Assembly (NCBI RefSeq): GCF_900112345.1
Contig: NZ_FOLB01000005.1
Location: forward strand, 62,001 to 126,000
Source: Nocardioides terrae
Lineage (GTDB): Bacteria > Actinomycetota > Actinomycetes > Propionibacteriales > Nocardioidaceae
DNA: 64,000 nt
Direction of reading: 5' to 3'
Part shown: one piece after another, positions 61,432 to 64,000 of the stretch
Position numbering within the stretch: position 1 is the first letter of the stretch
Layout: each line of letters begins with the position of its first letter
Notes under the pieces: generated by a model
Told to the model about the DNA's origin: nothing
The model's input: the letters and a program-made list of their open reading frames with translations, nothing else
Database searches by the model: none
Made by a program: the position numbers and the translations under genes

Positions 61432-62412
61432 GTGGCCCCGGACGCGAAGCTCCTCACCCGCCTGCTCGCCGGTTGTGCGGTCGGCACGCTCCTCCTCGGC
61501 GTCGCCGGCTGCGGCAGCGACGCCGACTCGACCGCCGCGCCGTCGGAGGCCGCCTCGCTGACGGCGGCTGCGCCCGGCTCACCCGCCGCGCCCGTCTCCC
61601 CCGCGGCGCCCGCCCGTGCCGACAGGTCCGCCGGCGTCACGAAGGTCGTCGTCTTCATGGTCGAGAACCACTCCCTGGTTCAGATGCGGGCCGGCATGCC
61701 GAAGGTCTACGGCTTCGCCGCCCGGCATGCCTACGCCACCGACTACCGCGCCATCCGGCACCCGTCGCTGCCCAACTACATCGCGATCGCCGCCGGCTCG
61801 ACGCTGGGCGTCGCCGACGACGCGGACCCCTCCGCCCACCGGCTGACCGGCAACAACGTCTTCCGTCAGGCGCTGCGCTCGGGCCACACCGCCAAGGTCT
61901 ACGCCGAGTCGATGCCGCGGCGTTGCGCGCTCACCAACAGCGGCCGCTACGCCGTCCGGCACAACCCGTGGACCTACTTCTCCGCGTCCGCCGACCGCGC
62001 CGCCTGCAAGAAGTACGACGTCCGGGCCGGCCGACTGGCCCGCGACTCCCGCGCCGGGAGCCTGCCGAACGTCGGCTTCGTGATCCCCGACATCGTCGAC
62101 GACGCCCACGACGGCACCCTCGCGCAGGCCGACGCGTGGATCTCGCGCCAGATCGGAAGGCTCACCGCGGGCCCCGACTGGAGGGCCGGCCGGCTCGCGA
62201 TCGTGGTCACCGCCGACGAGGACGACTCCCGCAGCGGCAACAAGGTGCTCACCGTCGTGGCGACGAAGGACCAGCCGCGGCGCGCGGTCGCGACGCCGCT
62301 CGACCACTACTCCCTGACCGGCTTCCTCGAGGACGTGCTGCACGTGCGGCACCTGCGCCACGCCCGGACCGCGCCCTCGCTCGCCCAGGCGTTCGGCGTG
62401 AAGGTCGGCTGA
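61432..62412 (+). CDS. Phosphoesterase-family lipoprotein (acid phosphatase / PLC superfamily)
   Basis: A 326-residue exported protein. The lipobox LGVAGC puts lipid-Cys at residue 27, followed by an Ala/Pro/Ser linker. The alkaline-phosphatase-like phosphoesterase motif VVVFMVENHSLVQM provides the metal/nucleophile Glu-Asn region, RHPSLPNYIAIAAGST matches the second block, and VIPDIVDDAHDG and VVTADEDDSRSG supply the late metal ligands. It probably cleaves phosphate esters outside the membrane. The GTG at 61432 is 7 nt after TAGCGT; a GTG at 61426 is also possible. Confidence 0.88.
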   Translation: MAPDAKLLTRLLAGCAVGTLLLGVAGCGSDADSTAAPSEAASLTAAAPGSPAAPVSPAAPARADRSAGVTKVVVFMVENHSLVQMRAGMPKVYGFAARHAYATDYRAIRHPSLPNYIAIAAGSTLGVADDADPSAHRLTGNNVFRQALRSGHTAKVYAESMPRRCALTNSGRYAVRHNPWTYFSASADRAACKKYDVRAGRLARDSRAGSLPNVGFVIPDIVDDAHDGTLAQADAWISRQIGRLTAGPDWRAGRLAIVVTADEDDSRSGNKVLTVVATKDQPRRAVATPLDHYSLTGFLEDVLHVRHLRHARTAPSLAQAFGVKVG

Positions 62413-62430
62413 CCCGACACCCGTGTGCGG

Positions 62431-64000
62431 TCAGCGCGACCCGAGCACGTCGAGGCTGTCCGCCGGGGCCGGGCGGCCCAGCAGGTAGCCCTGCCCGAGC
62501 ACCACGCCCAGGTCGATCAGGCAGCGCAGCTCCTCCTCGGTCTCGATGCCCTCGGCGACGACCCTGGTGCCGGTCATGTTCTGGTAGAGCAGGCAGCCGC
62601 TGACGACGGCCTGCAGGGTCTCGTCGGCGTCGATGCCGCGGATGAGGGACATGTCGATCTTGACGAGGTCGGGTCGCATCCTCGCGACCCGGTGCATGTT
62701 GGAGAACCCGGCGCCGAAGTCGTCGATGGCGATGCGCGCACCACGGGCGCGGGCCCCGTCGAGAGCCTGGGCGATCTCGGCGCCGAAGTCCAGCACCTCG
62801 CCCTCGGTGATCTCGAGGACCAGCGAGCTCAGGTCGTCGGGCAGCGCGGCCTGCACCGCCGGGCTGGCCAGGCTCGACAGGCCGACGTTGACCGAGAGGA
62901 AGCCCTCGCCGCTCCATCCGCTGATCGCCTTCGCGATCGCGGCGGCCTCCAGCGCGGCGGCCGTGCCGTCGCGCTCGGCCCGGTCGAAGACCGCCCGCGG
63001 GTTCTGCCCCTCGAAGCGGCTCAGCGCCTCCGCGCCCACCACGGCACCCGTCCGGAGGTCCTTGATCGGCTGGTAGACGACACGCATGGCGTTCAGCGAC
63101 GCGGCCTCGTAGGACGCCGGCGTGATCACGGTGATCGACCCCTCCTCGTGGACGGCGATCCGGTCACGACCCGACCGCTTGGCGCGGTAGAGGGCGTCGT
63201 CCGCACGCGCCATCAGCTCGGCGGTGGCCTCCACCCCGTCCCAGGTCGCCACGCCGATCGAGCACGACTGCCCGTGCGTCACCGCCAGGCGCAGCCGGTC
63301 GAGCACCGTGCTGGCCTCGGCCACCTCCAGCTGAGGCAGGAGCACGGTGAACTCCTCGCCGCCGTAGCGGGCGAGCAGGCCCCGGCCCCCGAGGATCGAC
63401 GCCCACGCGGCAGCCGTCTCCTTCAGAGCCACGTCGCCGGCCAGGTGCCCGCGGCTGTCGTTGAACTCCTTGAAGTGGTCCATGTCGAGGACGGCGACGG
63501 TCAATCGCGAGTCGTTCTCGAGCGCGAAGGAGCAGGCACGGGCGAGCTCGTCGTCCCACCTGCGCCGGTTGGCGACACCGGTCAGCGCGTCGCGACCGGC
63601 CAGGCCGGCCAGCTGGACCGCCTTGCGCTGCAGGTCCTTGAGCAGGTCCCACAGCCGCGCGACGACGAGCACGGCGGCCACGCAGCAACCGACGAACACG
63701 ATCCACGGGTAGTCGCTGAACCGGCTGACGTCGGCGACCAGGCCGGTGAGCGGTGCGAGCACGAGCGCGACGCCCAGCCAGGAGATGCGCACGGCGGTGA
63801 TGCCGCCGGCCCGGTCGGGCGCGGCCTGGGAGAGCGTCCGCGCCGACGGGTGCAGGGACGCGAAGCCGATCAGCAGGTAGGAGAGGAGGTAGCCGCAGTC
63901 GATCCAGGACGGGTAGTCCAGGGCCAGGGTGACGCTGATGCCGTAGGCGATGTCGATCACGAGGAGCGAGACCAGCGAGGCGAGCATGGCCTGCAGGGAC
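62431..64000 (-). CDS. Membrane GGDEF-EAL protein (cyclic di-GMP turnover), 5'-truncated by the window
   Basis: At least 518 residues; the frame is open to the window edge and starts inside membrane helices, so the N-terminus lies outside. At least four helices are seen, then GGDEF with the active RYGGEEF motif, then EAL with GAEALSRFEG, LEITEGE, IDDFGAGFSN, VKIDMSLIRG and VAEGIETEEE, all catalytic residues retained. It could both make and break cyclic di-GMP. The membrane part resembles MASE-like sensors but is too short here to name. Confidence 0.9.
   Translation of the reverse strand, partial: SLQAMLASLVSLLVIDIAYGISVTLALDYPSWIDCGYLLSYLLIGFASLHPSARTLSQAAPDRAGGITAVRISWLGVALVLAPLTGLVADVSRFSDYPWIVFVGCCVAAVLVVARLWDLLKDLQRKAVQLAGLAGRDALTGVANRRRWDDELARACSFALENDSRLTVAVLDMDHFKEFNDSRGHLAGDVALKETAAAWASILGGRGLLARYGGEEFTVLLPQLEVAEASTVLDRLRLAVTHGQSCSIGVATWDGVEATAELMARADDALYRAKRSGRDRIAVHEEGSITVITPASYEAASLNAMRVVYQPIKDLRTGAVVGAEALSRFEGQNPRAVFDRAERDGTAAALEAAAIAKAISGWSGEGFLSVNVGLSSLASPAVQAALPDDLSSLVLEITEGEVLDFGAEIAQALDGARARGARIAIDDFGAGFSNMHRVARMRPDLVKIDMSLIRGIDADETLQAVVSGCLLYQNMTGTRVVAEGIETEEELRCLIDLGVVLGQGYLLGRPAPADSLDVLGSR

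Noticed and set aside
1..64000. Prophage, integrative element or secondary-metabolite cluster
   Set aside because: No integrase, terminase, capsid, transposase, polyketide or peptide synthetase gene was seen.

Overview
The window is very GC-rich DNA with dense genes, many GTG starts and actinobacterial gene families (B12-dependent NrdJ with NrdR, LexA beside a LysM protein, the GlgC/GlgM pair, SigB/F/G-type sigma, ThrE, MXAN_6640-type protease). Dispersed repeats built on GGTCTCGATACG and CTCGCTGGTCGAGTAGC are, from memory, typical of Nocardioides and relatives. A chromosomal segment of a Nocardioidaceae-like actinobacterium is the best reading. I saw no rRNA, tRNA, CRISPR array, transposase or integrase.

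Layout. 1-5.5 kb: edge of an unknown gene, HrpA helicase carrying two repeat-derived in-frame insertions, and two tandem paralogous one-TM proteins. 5.5-12.3 kb: TetR / Baeyer-Villiger monooxygenase / SDR unit with twin operators, ThrE-type exporter, YbdK-type ligase, FUSC membrane protein. 12.3-17.3 kb: orphan beta-class DNA methyltransferase, lipoprotein, Mug glycosylase, a 26-bp tandem array with a long hairpin, and the divergent glgC/glgA pair. 17.4-24 kb: Tat-type DUF1800/DUF1501 pair, then HNH, NERD-like, esterase, secreted DUF1524-like nuclease and SprT genes. 24-28 kb: frameshifted secreted protein, Excalibur protein, bacteriophytochrome with a PP2C output and its heme oxygenase. 28-36 kb: nrdR-nrdJ with paired NrdR boxes, sigma factor, and the divergent LysM/lexA SOS locus. 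36-40 kb: PAP2-type protein, metalloprotease, DinG-like helicase. 40-47.3 kb: five-gene sugar ABC/catabolic operon and its likely ROK regulator. 47.4-51 kb: BCCT transporter, a DUF559-like orphan bracketed by palindromic repeats, SGNH hydrolase. 51-55.7 kb: a two-gene operon encoding a 320-aa protein and a 1184-aa protein of unknown function, the best candidate here for something undescribed. 55.8-64 kb: HflX, membrane-embedded patatin, SDR, secreted phosphoesterase, and a truncated GGDEF-EAL protein.

Two themes cross the whole window. Many start codons are preceded at exactly 6 or 7 nt by an xANNNT hexamer (TACCGT, TAGCGT, TAGGGT, CAGGAT), the layout of leaderless actinobacterial transcripts. 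Three dispersed repeat families (A: GGTCTCGATACG/CTCGACCA; B: GAGGACCTCTTGGGG palindromes; C: AACTGC...GATC palindromes) lie between genes, and A and B also lie inside hrpA, where they have become protein.
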